Assembly: GCF_026210795.1 (NCBI RefSeq)
Contig: NC_089457.1
Span: 2,108,001-2,172,000 of the forward strand
Source of the DNA: Rhizophagus irregularis
Taxonomy: Eukaryota; Glomeromycota; Glomeromycetes; Glomerales; Glomeraceae
Direction: 5' to 3'
DNA: 64,000 nt
This document shows positions 25,090 through 34,842 of the stretch, piece after piece (within the stretch, counting starts at the first letter, position 1; every line of letters begins with the position of its first letter). The position numbers and the translations under genes were made by a program. The notes under the pieces were generated by a model. It was not told the DNA's origin. It saw only the letters and a program-made list of their open reading frames with translations, and made no database searches.

Positions 25090-25817
25090 AAGTAAATATT
25101 TCTTTCTTTTTTCTATATTTCCCTTTTCATTTTAATCTTAATATCATGTATATATTTTTTTACCTATAAATAAAATATGTTATATGTTATAATGTTATTG
25201 AAAATGATTAAAGTTATTATACGATTTGGACGGTCCCGGATAATGACATTATGCGAGTGAGATTGATTGGCAATGCCGTTAATAATTTAGGAATTTATCG
25301 TCATGAACTAACCACACAAATGTTTGAATGTTTCCGTTGCCCCTAATATGGTTAGTGCAGTTAGTGCAGTCAGTACAGACTTACAGACTGGCTGGTTTTT
25401 GTCAAATTCTTTGTGATTTGGATTTGGAATCAAAAGTTAGACAGTTAATATGTAATGTAAAACAAAAACGCCCACATGTGGTGCAGCAAAAAAAATAGGT
25501 ATATATTAAGAAAAAAAAAGGAAATTTATTCTTTTTTTTTTTACTTGATAGGGGAAATAATTTCGCAAATAGAAAATTTAATGCATATGATGAGAACAGT
25601 ATACTAGATTATTTATACAGGGGTAAAATGCGAATGTTAGGACAAGTTTTATCTAATTGAAATGTATGAATCAATTTCTATTATTTCTATTTAATATAAT
25701 TTCTATTATTCTATCTCTATATCTCTATAACTTTGAAAACTATTAATTTAAACATGCCATGCTATATAATTGCTATTTACTAATGGTAATATTAAATGTG
25801 TAATTGTGTAATTATTG
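25090..25817. other. Intergenic spacer
   Basis: AT-rich with no gene seen. A short direct repeat (GTTAGTGCAG / GTTAGTGCAG / GTCAGTACAG) lies at about 25352-25380. Confidence 0.5.
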
Positions 25818-26630
25818 TTAATTATCATAATCATCATTATTATTGGTAGTAGAGGGGGATGATGGCTCGGATGATGATGAAGGTTTTTCATAATTTAGAG
25901 GGGTTGCCGGAGTAGGTTCCCGAAATTTTGGAGGACTATCTGTTAAAGAGTCGTCTGTTGGTTCGTAAGTTTCATCGTCAGATTCCTCTTCGTAAATATC
26001 TTCATCATCAGGTTCTTCTTCAACTTCACGAATTTGTTCATCATCAAGTTCTTCGTCTTCACGATATTCTTGATGTTCATCATCGAGTTCTTCATGACGA
26101 GAGACAGGCGTATTATTCATAGGAGAAGGAATACAATCCACTGAATCAATTGGTTTTGTTTTAGATTCATTATGATCCCATTGTTTAAATTTATCGTGAT
26201 TATTTGGTTTTCTTTTGGGCTGATATTTATAGGATGGATACATCGCTTCATGTTCCTTTTTAACTTCTGAAGCTAATTCTTCGAAAAATTTCTGGTGTAC
26301 GGTTGACAATTCTTTCCACAAAATATTACTAATCTTTTTTGAAATTGGTACTAATTTTTGTTTATTAATACCATTATCATCACAAAATCTCCTGATTATA
26401 TCTAATAAACCAAACTTTGCCAGTTGATTGGTGTAGATTATATTCGAATTTGAAGGTCGTTTGATCGGATTTGATCCTTTTTTGGTTTTTTTGTTTACTT
26501 GCAACAACTCTTTTGCTTTTGGCATCTCATCATTATCGATTGCAATCCTAAGTAAGTTCAACACATCCTCCATGTTATCTTTATTTTCATTATATGCTTG
26601 TGTAGCCCATTTATCCAATTCTTGTGTCAT
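25818..26630 (-). CDS. MATA-HMG domain protein (HMG gene 1)
   Basis: 270 residues, single exon, ATG at 26630. Residues about 56-138 form a MATA-type HMG box: IKRPSNSNIIYTNQLAKF, then helix 2 (KQKLVPISKKISNILWKEL) and helix 3 (FFEELASEVKKEHEAMYPSY) ending in the basic YKYQPKRK. HMG boxes of this class bind the DNA minor groove and in fungi act as mating-type or sex-determining factors; AM fungi carry many copies. The tail (residues 165-270) is very acidic (EELDDE, EEEPDDED) then Pro/Ser/Asn-rich, suggesting an activation region. It is more diverged from the other three copies in the N-terminus and tail. Confidence 0.88.
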   Translation of the reverse strand: MTQELDKWATQAYNENKDNMEDVLNLLRIAIDNDEMPKAKELLQVNKKTKKGSNPIKRPSNSNIIYTNQLAKFGLLDIIRRFCDDNGINKQKLVPISKKISNILWKELSTVHQKFFEELASEVKKEHEAMYPSYKYQPKRKPNNHDKFKQWDHNESKTKPIDSVDCIPSPMNNTPVSRHEELDDEHQEYREDEELDDEQIREVEEEPDDEDIYEEESDDETYEPTDDSLTDSPPKFREPTPATPLNYEKPSSSSEPSSPSTTNNNDDYDN

Positions 26631-26689
26631 TGTTAATATGTCCTAATACTATTTATAAAAATTTGTTATTTCTTTTTTTAAAGATAGAG

Positions 26690-27190
26690 GTGCCAAAAAG
26701 ACTTTCTTGACTCTTGATACTAATAGATTGGTACTTCTCTTTAATAAAGAAGTAGCGTCAGAGTTGATCTTTGGCTCTAGGTAGAGATAATATTAGTGAC
26801 CTTAACTCTTGATTGATATTGATATTTCGAAATGTTGGCCAATTTAAGAAAGAAGTAGTGCAAAAGAGTTGTCCTTGACCCTCGATATTTATAGAGGTAA
26901 TGGTAAAGGATTTAACCTTAACTTTTGATTGATATCAAAACGGTAATAGCTTTTTTTTTTTAAAAAAAAGGGAGGATCAAATGTTAGAGGGTTTAATCCT
27001 GATTCTTGATATCTATAATTTTAAAAAGAATGTCAAAAATTTGATCTTTGACTCAGAGGATTTATTGATTTTTATTCCTTAAAGGAAAGTGAGGTCAAGA
27101 ATTTTGATCTTGACTACCTCTGAGGTAGGTCAAAAGATTTGATTTGATGATACCAATAGATTGCTTTTTAGAAGAAATGCTGATGTTCGA
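26690..27190. repeat. Degenerate ~80-110-bp tandem repeat upstream of HMG gene 1
   Basis: Phrases like TTGATCTTTGACTC, TTGTCCTTGACCCTC and TTTTGATCTTGACTACC recur about six times, each followed by GATAT-type and AAAGAAGTAG-type phrases. Copies differ a lot. It occupies the promoter side of HMG gene 1. Confidence 0.5.
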
Positions 27191-28782
27191 GAAGGGCGCT
27201 GTTTAAATATAAATTTTTCTGACTGTTGTTTAAATATAATTTTTTTTATCATATTAGTTGACATAATTGTAATATGTCTTACGAAAATGCGGCTTCAAAG
27301 AAATCATATTGAAACAAAGAATTATAGTTAAGATAATTTTATTTTTGGAACAAATCATCATACGCTCGCACATTTATTTCCGTTTTTTTTTTGTTTTTCT
27401 AATGATTACTTTTAACTTTCGTTACGGCCGATGAGAGTAATATTTACGAACAAAAATTATGCCAAGGTATAAATCTTTCTTTCAAAAATTTAATTTTACC
27501 AAATTTGGAAATTCATATATTAATGTTGTGTCATTTCATTCATTGTTTAATTATATTATATCTCGTCATGTTTTTTAATATTTATTCATATTTATTAAAA
27601 TTTGGTAACTATTAATTAACAAATTTCATTGTAATTTTTATTATAAATTTCAAATTTCATTGTATAAAAGAAATAATTCTATTGGAAAAATTGGAAAATT
27701 GGAAAAATCGTAATATTAACATATAATATAATGTAAACAATGAAATTTGGATAAGAATAAATAATAATAATACTATTTACTTATCAAACAATCAATAACG
27801 GACGAAATGATTAAATTATAATATGTTTTCATAACAAAGGAATATTACGAGAATATTACAAAATATAATTATCTTTCACCATTTTTAGTAGGTTCTGTAC
27901 TCTGAGAATAATGATTTGAGAAATAACACAAAATTTTATTTCTTTTGTATATATTCCATTTTTTATTGTTAAAAATGCTAAAATGAATGAATGATTGATA
28001 ATTTCTAAATCATTTTGTTATAATTTTTTTTAAGAATTTTTGTTTTCATTTTTTAAATAAAAAAATACGATATTTTTAGCATATTGTTTTGCAACCTAAA
28101 AAAAATTCGGTATATTTCGGATTTTGTATTAATAACGACTTCCGTTCATTTTTTTTTGGAGAAATAATACCGTGTTAGTAAGTTGGTTTATTTTAGGAAA
28201 TATTACTAAGTTGACGAGAGAAGAAATCCGAACGAAAGACTCAAATTTGTATATACACGAAGTATAATGCATAATACACTGATGGAATATCAACCTGTTT
28301 TCAATATAAATACGACAAATCAAAACTTTTAATCATCATTGTGGCACAAAACAAACGATCGGGCCGAAAGAATTGTCTAGTGTTATATGACTAGTTAATA
28401 TTGTGTGTTACGACTGTTACGTGATAAATATAACAATATTTGATAAGCGTTAGGCCATTAAATAACTGTCATAAATGCGGATAAAGTTAGTGATAATAAA
28501 AAGGTAATATAATAGTCTTAATAGTCTTAAGAATTTATTATTTGATATTCAATGAGATTATAAGAATTTATTAATTAAAACTATACAAATTTTGAAATAA
28601 TGAATTTCGATATCATGAAAAATTAATTTCATCACCATATAAAACTATATAAAACGAACGAAATAAAAAAAAAACTAAATTAGCCCAAAAAATGTCATTG
28701 AAAAAAAGTTCAATAAAAGGATAATAAAAATAATTAACAAAATTGTTTAAAAATAAATACTTACTATTGCCAAATACAGTAT
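27191..28782. other. Intergenic spacer
   Basis: AT-rich, no gene seen. The left border of the tandem segmental duplication falls near 28.75 kb. Confidence 0.5.
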
Positions 28783-29403
28783 TTAATTCTCGTCATCAGA
28801 ACTATCGAGAATTAATTCATCTAATTCATCTTGTTTTTCTGTTAATTTATTTTCTGTTGCTTTTGTTGATGAGCTCGTCGAATCTTCATAGTGTTCTTCT
28901 ACTTGTTCGTCGAGAGGAAGAGAAGAATCATCTGTTTCCGTTTTAAAGTCGTATAGTTTATAAGTAGTACGGACTTTTCTCTTTCTTACCGCATACTTGT
29001 AATTCGGGTATAACTTTTTGTGTTCTACATTAACTTTTAATGCCAATTCTTCAAAAAAGTTTTGATGTTCGCTTGATAAATCTTCCCATAAGATTTTACT
29101 GAGTTTTTTTGAAATTGGTACTAATTTTTGTTTATTAATTCCATGTTTTTCACAAAAATTTCTTATAATATTTAGTAAACCAAATTTGCCAATTTGATTG
29201 GTATAAATAATAATTGAATTAGGAGGTCTTTTGATTTTTTTATCTGAATCATGATATCGCAATATTTCGTTCGCTTTTGGCATTTCATCATTATCAATTT
29301 TCTTTTCAAGTAAAATTAAAAGGTTGTCCAATTCCTCTTTATTTTCAGAACGGACTTGTAAAGTTAATTCACTAATATCAGTAACTAGAGACTCTTGAGC
29401 CAT
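28783..29403 (-). CDS. MATA-HMG domain protein (HMG gene 2)
   Basis: 206 residues, single exon. The N-terminus has LTLQVRSENKEELDNL, a motif shared with HMG genes 3 and 4. The HMG box spans about 57-139 (IKRPPNSIIIYTNQIGKFG, KQKLVPISKKLSKILWEDL, FFEELALKVNVEHKKLYPNY). The tail is short and acidic (DELDELILDSSDDEN). It starts unit A of the segmental duplication; its partner in unit B (37.0-37.6 kb) is a pseudogene. Expected role is sequence-directed DNA bending in the nucleus. Confidence 0.88.
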   Translation of the reverse strand: MAQESLVTDISELTLQVRSENKEELDNLLILLEKKIDNDEMPKANEILRYHDSDKKIKRPPNSIIIYTNQIGKFGLLNIIRNFCEKHGINKQKLVPISKKLSKILWEDLSSEHQNFFEELALKVNVEHKKLYPNYKYAVRKRKVRTTYKLYDFKTETDDSSLPLDEQVEEHYEDSTSSSTKATENKLTEKQDELDELILDSSDDEN

Positions 29404-30284
29404 GTTCGTTAATTATTACTTTTTTTTTAAAAAAAAAGAATACTAGAAGAAATGTTTGGTCTCGAATCTTTGATTACTGAGACTTAATATTTCAAAAAAA
29501 AATTCATAAAAATACAATTCGTCGTCCCATTTTATAGAAAAAAAAAAATTGGCCAAAGATAATGATGCTTTTTTTAGAAATAGGAACAAAGCGAAAATTT
29601 CATGACCGTGTGTATATATTCATTGATGGATAATTAAATAAAGTTATCGTCACACGAATTGTTTCACAATGATTAACCACATCCAAATTTGTACTGATAA
29701 AAGTGATAAAAAGATAAATTTGATTGTTTACGGTTATTTCATATAATATGAATATATCAATGTATTATTCATTGTTTAACCAAATTTGATTTTTTCTCAG
29801 GTTTTTTTCTTTTTGTTTTTCATTAAAAGTAATACTAACCCTAGAATATTCCCAAAGAAAGCTCCTAGCTATTCTATTTTTAATATGAGAAATAAATTTA
29901 GTATTTGAAATATTTTCTTATAATTTGTTTATTTCCGAAAAGAATGGCTGACCGGTAAAATAAAAATAAAAATACAATTACAATTTAAAAAAGAAAGACG
30001 ATTAAGTTCAATTACTTAAAGAAAACAATGGAGTCAAATTTCTAAATTTACAAATTCCTATAAAGTCTTAAAATAAAATTACGTAGTCAAGCATTCCAAC
30101 ATTCATAAGATATAATCAAGAGCTTTCTTGTAATTCACATAGTAATAATTTATCGATTATTCTAATGATATTGTTTTTCTTATAATAATAATAGAAAATA
30201 ATAATAGAAAATATACCGAATTAATATCTCATATTTATCTCATATATATCACATTTTCATTTTTACTAATTGTTAAGGGGAGAC
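29404..30284. other. Spacer of duplication unit A, homologous to 37.58-38.35 kb
   Basis: Non-coding. Several phrases match the spacer behind the HMG pseudogene of unit B, e.g. ATGCTTTTTTTAGAAATA and the ATCGTC(A/G)CACGA phrase at 29646 and 37796. This is promoter-side sequence of HMG gene 2. Confidence 0.55.
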
Positions 30285-31709
30285 GGTATCCGGACTTTTC
30301 GTCGAAGTTCAATTCGAAGCAATTTCGCCGAAGAAATGTTTCACCAAAGTACCATTATGGAATTTTTTAATTTTCCTTTACTTTTTTTAGAAGACGAACG
30401 AATTATTTACACATTATATTAATTCGCGCTTGTTTATTTTTTTTTAGCCCTATAAAAAATTTTCAGAAAAAATGATCACGTGTCTGAGTTTCTTCGGAAT
30501 AAAAACTAGAAAAATGATCATTTATCGGAGTATTTTCTAGAATTTTTTTATAGGGCAGTTAAAGGAAATTAATTTTACTCAATCTTAAGTTCAAAAAAGA
30601 TAACAAATTCATCGTATTTATCAATTTTCCAAAACAAGTGAAAATAAAGAGAATTTGTTCTTTGAACATTTTTTATTTTCTTTGTATCGAATTGTACTAT
30701 GTCCTTCGACGAAATGGACGATTCGGGAAAAGGATTCGGCGAAATGTCCATTCAACGAAATGCCTATTCGGGGAAATATCCCTTCGGCGAAACTTCCTTT
30801 TGGCGAATTAGTTTCGGTGAAACGTACCGTAACCTTTTTTATTTATTTATTTTATTAAAAAAAAAAAAGATTAAAAGTTTTCATAAATCGAAATATTTGG
30901 TTGGATCAATTTTTTATTAAATAAAATGGGATATAAATCATATCAAGTATTCGGGTTTGCAAACTAGGCTTGCAAATTTAACATTTAACTCTGCAACTCT
31001 TAACAGAAATGAATCTTTGATTCTCATTTGCGAGTTACGGACCGTACTAGATTAATACATAAAGTCCGCTCAAAAGAAAACTTTACCTATTTTTTTGGGC
31101 TCGATATTTCAATACTCTTCAAGTGAACTCAGTAAAGTATACTTGATCTTATAAATAAATGTAAAAAAATAGTTGCAAACAAATTACAATTTTAAATTAA
31201 AATTGAATAAATGCGTTTACTTTTATTATTTATTTAATATGTACTATACTATAAGTCTATAACTTAATATATAAATGCTAAAACAGAATTTAGTGGAGAG
31301 AACCGATCACTTCAATGATTCAAATTTTTTTTTTAATTTTTCTCACAGTCTTGCAGTAACACATGATATTTTTGGTCATGATAGTACGTATTTCTTTAAT
31401 CATTAACAATTCGATACAAAGAAAATATTCAAAAAACAAATTAAATTAAATTCTCTTTAAACTATTCTATTTTCACTTGTTACGGAAAATTGACGAATAC
31501 GATGAATTTGTCAAATAAAACCAATTTCCTTTAATTAAAAAAAAATAGACAAACGCGACATATTATAATATGTTGTCTTCTAAAGAAGAAAAGGAAAATT
31601 AAAAAATTCCATATCTTTGGCGAAATGTCCCTTCGTTCGAAATGGCACTTCGGTGAAACATGAAATTATTTTTCAGTGAAATGGACTTCAGTAAAAAGTC
31701 CAGATATCG
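30285..31709. mobile_element. ~1.4-kb foldback element with long inverted arms
   Basis: The left arm (30285-30695) and right arm (31406-31709) are inverted copies. The outer parts share a GGTATC/CGATATC start and GGACTTTT phrase, then TATGGAATTTTTTAATTTTC. The inner parts share TTCATCGTATT..TCAATTTTCC, AACAAGTGAAAATA and TTTGTATCGAATTGT. The arms contain several copies of a TTCG(G/C)CGAAATG-like motif. The ends of the loop hold another motif array. No ORF. It is absent from the matching place in unit B, so it probably inserted after the duplication. Confidence 0.7.
30699..30830. repeat. Array of TTCGGCGAAATG-like short motifs
   Basis: About eight variants (TTCGACGAAATGG, TTCGGCGAAATGTCC, TTCAACGAAATGCC, TTCGGGGAAATATCC, TTCGGCGAAACTTCC, TTTGGCGAATTAG, TTCGGTGAAACG) follow each other every 15-16 bp. 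The frames running through it are products of the repeat, not genes. Confidence 0.75.
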
Positions 31710-32309
31710 ATATTTTTAAGTAGCACAGGCGTAATGCATTGTACTGTATATAAAAAAAAAGTTCCTCTGAAGTCTGATCTGAACCTAAATCTGTAATTTG
31801 ACCACTATTCATATGATCCTAATTTTTATTGAAGCTTTACTAAATTACTTCCAATTATGTTTTACTAATCAGAAATTCAGTACGTCAACGCTAATAAAAT
31901 TTACCCCTCTTTGTGCATGGAAATGTTTAAATAATTAAATTTACTAGTGATTATTTTCCCTCCTTCGGTTCTTCCTCTTCACGTTAAACGAACGATTAAA
32001 TTGAGTGGCTAAGTTAATTTGAAAATTTTAATTCACGTATTTATAGATTACTTATGATATCAATACATGTATCGGACTTATAAATATTTTAATATGGAGC
32101 TTGTTTTAAATTATTCAAATGATTCTTACGAAGAAACATCATGATCAAGTATAGAATGACAAATTATTCTGCAAAGCGGATTTTTCAATTCACTTTTTAA
32201 AATATAATACATTTGTATCTAAATTAAAGGATACCTTTAGTAAATGAGTTGGCTGAGATAGTTGTCGGTAAGTGCCAAAATAAGGTGAGGCGGCTACAGT
32301 ACAATTTAT

Positions 32310-32495
32310 AGACAGCCATTTCACCGACATGAAATTAACCGACGCCATTTTGCTGACTTCCATTCTACCGACATGAAAATTTACCTACTCCACTTCACCA
32401 AAATGTCATTTTACCGACATGTAAAATTACCCGACTTGCCATTTCACCAAAATGTCATTTTGTCGACATGTAAAATTACCCGACTTGCCATTTCT
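32310..32495. repeat. Array of CATTTCACCGACATG-like short motifs
   Basis: CATTTCACCGACATG, CCATTTTGCTGACTTCC, CATTCTACCGACATG, CATTTTACCGACATG and a duplicated TAAAATTACCCGACTTGCC form a dense array inside the protease pseudogene. There is no match for it in the intact gene. Confidence 0.75.
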
Positions 32496-33114
32496 TCGTT
32501 TTTGATAAATTTAATTTGTTATAAGTACAAATATTTTGTTCTACTGCAATTTAATGTTTCATAGGTCAAGTTAAAAGTAATAGATTGATTTGTAGAAAAT
32601 ATATATCCAAAGATAAGACTTGTATCGTAGTTCGATCTTACTTTAAAGACTTTGGTTTTATAATCAAAATCTTCAGCTCATTCAGCTTATGGAAAAGTAC
32701 GTTGATGATAGTGAAAATTTACCATAACAGATAATAATTTTTATGCATTACAGAAACAACTAAAACCCAATTTTGTCTTCTGCTCTTTTAAGATTTTTTT
32801 TTTTCAAATCCTTTTGGCTCTTTTAAAAATTGTAACCTTCTTTTTGGTTCAAACAAATCTTTCTATGTGTGGTACATGGTTCAATAATGTCTACTCTGTA
32901 AAAAAAGTCGTTCCGTTTTCTATTTTCTATCTTTTTTCCGTAAAAGGCTCATATTTCCGGAATAACCTTATATCACGGAATTTATCGAATTATTTACATT
33001 TTCCATGAATGGATCCGTGAAAGGCTCATTTTTACAGAAATAAACGATAAAATTTTTTATATGGCTACCGGAAATTTACAACTTTTCTCTGTAAATATTT
33101 GTGTAAACTGCTTT

Positions 33115-33345
33115 TCGACGAGCGGGATCTTGTTTATTTCATCGACAATCATTTCACCTTTACCGACAAACACCGACAATCATTCCGCCGACGGAATCAT
33201 TTTACCAACAGTAATTCACTGACAGTTTTGAAATCCTAATCCTAACTCTAACCCTAACCCTAACTCTAGTCCTAAATTTCCTTATCGGTGAGTCGTCTGT
33301 CGGTGAGATAATTGTCGGTAAAATGATTGTAGAAATGAATGTGAC
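33115..33345. repeat. Second array of (G)TCGGTAAAATG-like motifs
   Basis: Motifs such as CATTTCACCTTTACCGAC, AACACCGACAATCATT, GTCGGTGAGAT and GTCGGTAAAATGATT occur in both orientations. It includes a CCCTAA-rich patch (33232-33275) and also interrupts the protease pseudogene. Confidence 0.65.
33232..33275 (-). repeat. Interstitial telomere-like (CCCTAA)n patch
   Basis: About seven imperfect CCTAA(C/T) units, including ACCCTAACCCTAACTC at its centre. It lies between two halves of the second motif array, inside the protease pseudogene. Confidence 0.65.
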
Positions 33346-34029
33346 CCCGACGGACAAAAATATAAATTCTTTAGTCGGCTTGTATCCAGTGGTTATACCA
33401 ATTAGACTATAATTATAATGTATAATGATTTCATGCATAGGAATGATAATCCCAATTAATTATCTAATTCATTATCTAAGGCTTTTGAGGAATTTCTATT
33501 GTCTGGATCATCAAACCTATTCGAATTAAATGAATTATTTGTGTAATTGTCTCCAATTTTGGCGTATGAATTGTGTAAACCACGCGTAATTATATAGATG
33601 TTGTATTACCCTACGTGATGTTTCTCTACAGATCGAAATATTATCTACAATTCACAAAGGCGGATCACTACAAAATATGGAATTTTTAATTCTGTATTAC
33701 ATTATTTTCCTTATTTAATATAAAATAATTGATCATAAAAAAAGTAAAAATTAATTGTTAGGTTACTAATAAAGATATGATAAATGTTTATTAAATATAT
33801 GATATGATAATATGATAATAAAAATAATATATTGAAGAATTGATAGTTTGTGTGGATGATTGAATGATATTGAATGATGTAGAAAAGTCTCTAATTCTAT
33901 ATGATATATCTAAAGTTTCTATATTTTGTAATAAAAAAGGATTAAACCCAAATTACAAATCTATTCAGATAAAAAATATTATATTATAAAGTTCAATAAC
34001 AACCATTATTTATGCTGAGAGGAAGAAAG

Positions 34030-34842
34030 TTATAATGTTGGAGCAGCATATGTTGTAAATTTTGGAAGGTCGTCATCAAAACTTCCATTATAACTACCAC
34101 TACCTCCATAACTACCTCCATAACTACTTTCATAACTATCTTCATAACTATAACTACTTTCGTAACTATCTTCATAACTACTTTCATAACTACCTTCGAA
34201 ACTACCTTCATAACTACCTTCATAACTACCTTCATAACTACCTTCATGACTACCTTCATAACTACCTTCATAACTATCTTCGTAACTACCTTCATTCATT
34301 TGTCCAAATCCATTACCTTCGTCTTGAAAAATAACAGGCACATGAATAGATGGATTACTCGTAGGAAAAGAAATATGATCAGCCGGATTTATTTTAGGTT
34401 TATATTGTCTAATTTTGACGGCGTTACTTTTCTTTCTGTTTGGTTGATATTTATAATCCGGATATAACCTTTTATGTTCTTTTTCAACTTCTTCAGCTAA
34501 ATTAGAAAAAATGTTCTTATGTTCGATTGATAATTCATTCCATATGTTTTTACTAATTATCTTCGATATTGGAACTAATCTTTGTTTATTAATTTTATGA
34601 TTATCACAGAAATTTCTGATGATATCTAATAAGCCATATTTATTAAGTAGTACTGAAAAAATTATATATGAATTCGGAGGTCGCTTTATTTTTTTATCTT
34701 TTGAATTTTGATCCTGCAAAAATTCGTTCGCTTCTGGCACTTTAGTATTTACAGTTGTATTTTTAAGTGAATCTAAATTAACTTTGTTCTCAGTACAAAC
34801 TTGGAGAGTTAACATATTCAAATCACTTGAATCAGTCGACAT
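34030..34842 (-). CDS. MATA-HMG domain protein with repeat-expanded tail (HMG gene 3)
   Basis: 270 residues, single exon, ATG at 34842. Residues about 10-25 hold the LTLQVCTENK motif; the HMG box is at about 52-134 (KIKRPPNSYIIFSVLLNKYG, KQRLVPISKIISKNIWNEL, NLAEEVEKEHKRLYPDY). The tail from about residue 183 is a four-residue repeat (YEGS/YEDS/YESS variants) encoded by a 12-bp minisatellite. It is nearly the same as HMG gene 4 through the box, but HMG gene 4 has only a few repeat units. Its frame ends at 34030, 36 codons earlier in relative terms than gene 4; a small change here may have separated it from the (now dead) protease downstream. Box residues look intact. Confidence 0.88.
   Translation of the reverse strand: MSTDSSDLNMLTLQVCTENKVNLDSLKNTTVNTKVPEANEFLQDQNSKDKKIKRPPNSYIIFSVLLNKYGLLDIIRNFCDNHKINKQRLVPISKIISKNIWNELSIEHKNIFSNLAEEVEKEHKRLYPDYKYQPNRKKSNAVKIRQYKPKINPADHISFPTSNPSIHVPVIFQDEGNGFGQMNEGSYEDSYEGSYEGSHEGSYEGSYEGSYEGSFEGSYESSYEDSYESSYSYEDSYESSYGGSYGGSGSYNGSFDDDLPKFTTYAAPTL
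34081..34300 (-). repeat. 12-bp coding minisatellite in HMG gene 3
   Basis: About 18 units resembling TATGAAGGTAGT (minus strand) encode Y-E-(G/S/D)-S. Because the unit is a multiple of three, all other frames are also open and give false ORFs on both strands. Confidence 0.9.

Larger units (their letters stand above)
31860..33930 (-). pseudogene. Decayed copy of the zinc-knuckle/trypsin-like protease gene (unit A)
   Basis: Sequence matches the intact gene at 39609-41744 in order along the minus strand. 31860-32150 matches its 3' flank (for example CAGTACGTCAACGCT, also at 39352). 32265-32300, 32600-32700 and 32780-32890 match the protease body (AAAATAAGGTGAGGC; TATCCAAAGATAAGACTTG; TTTTTGGTTCAAACAAATCTTT). 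33370-33600 matches the N-terminal domain (TGATAATCCCAATT; GTATGAATTGTGTAAACCACG), and 33850-33900 matches the first exon. Every part carries indels and stops, and large blocks are replaced by short-motif arrays. It is non-functional. It follows HMG gene 3 exactly as the intact protease follows HMG gene 4. Confidence 0.8.

Noticed and set aside
30655-30920. Two overlapping plus-strand frames over the 30.7 kb array
   Set aside because: The peptides simply mirror the TTCGGCGAAATG repeat.
33993-34467. Open frames MKVVMKVV (minus) and HNYLHNYL (plus) and an overlapping Thr/Ile-rich frame
   Set aside because: They are other-frame readings of the 12-bp minisatellite of HMG gene 3, which keeps all frames open.
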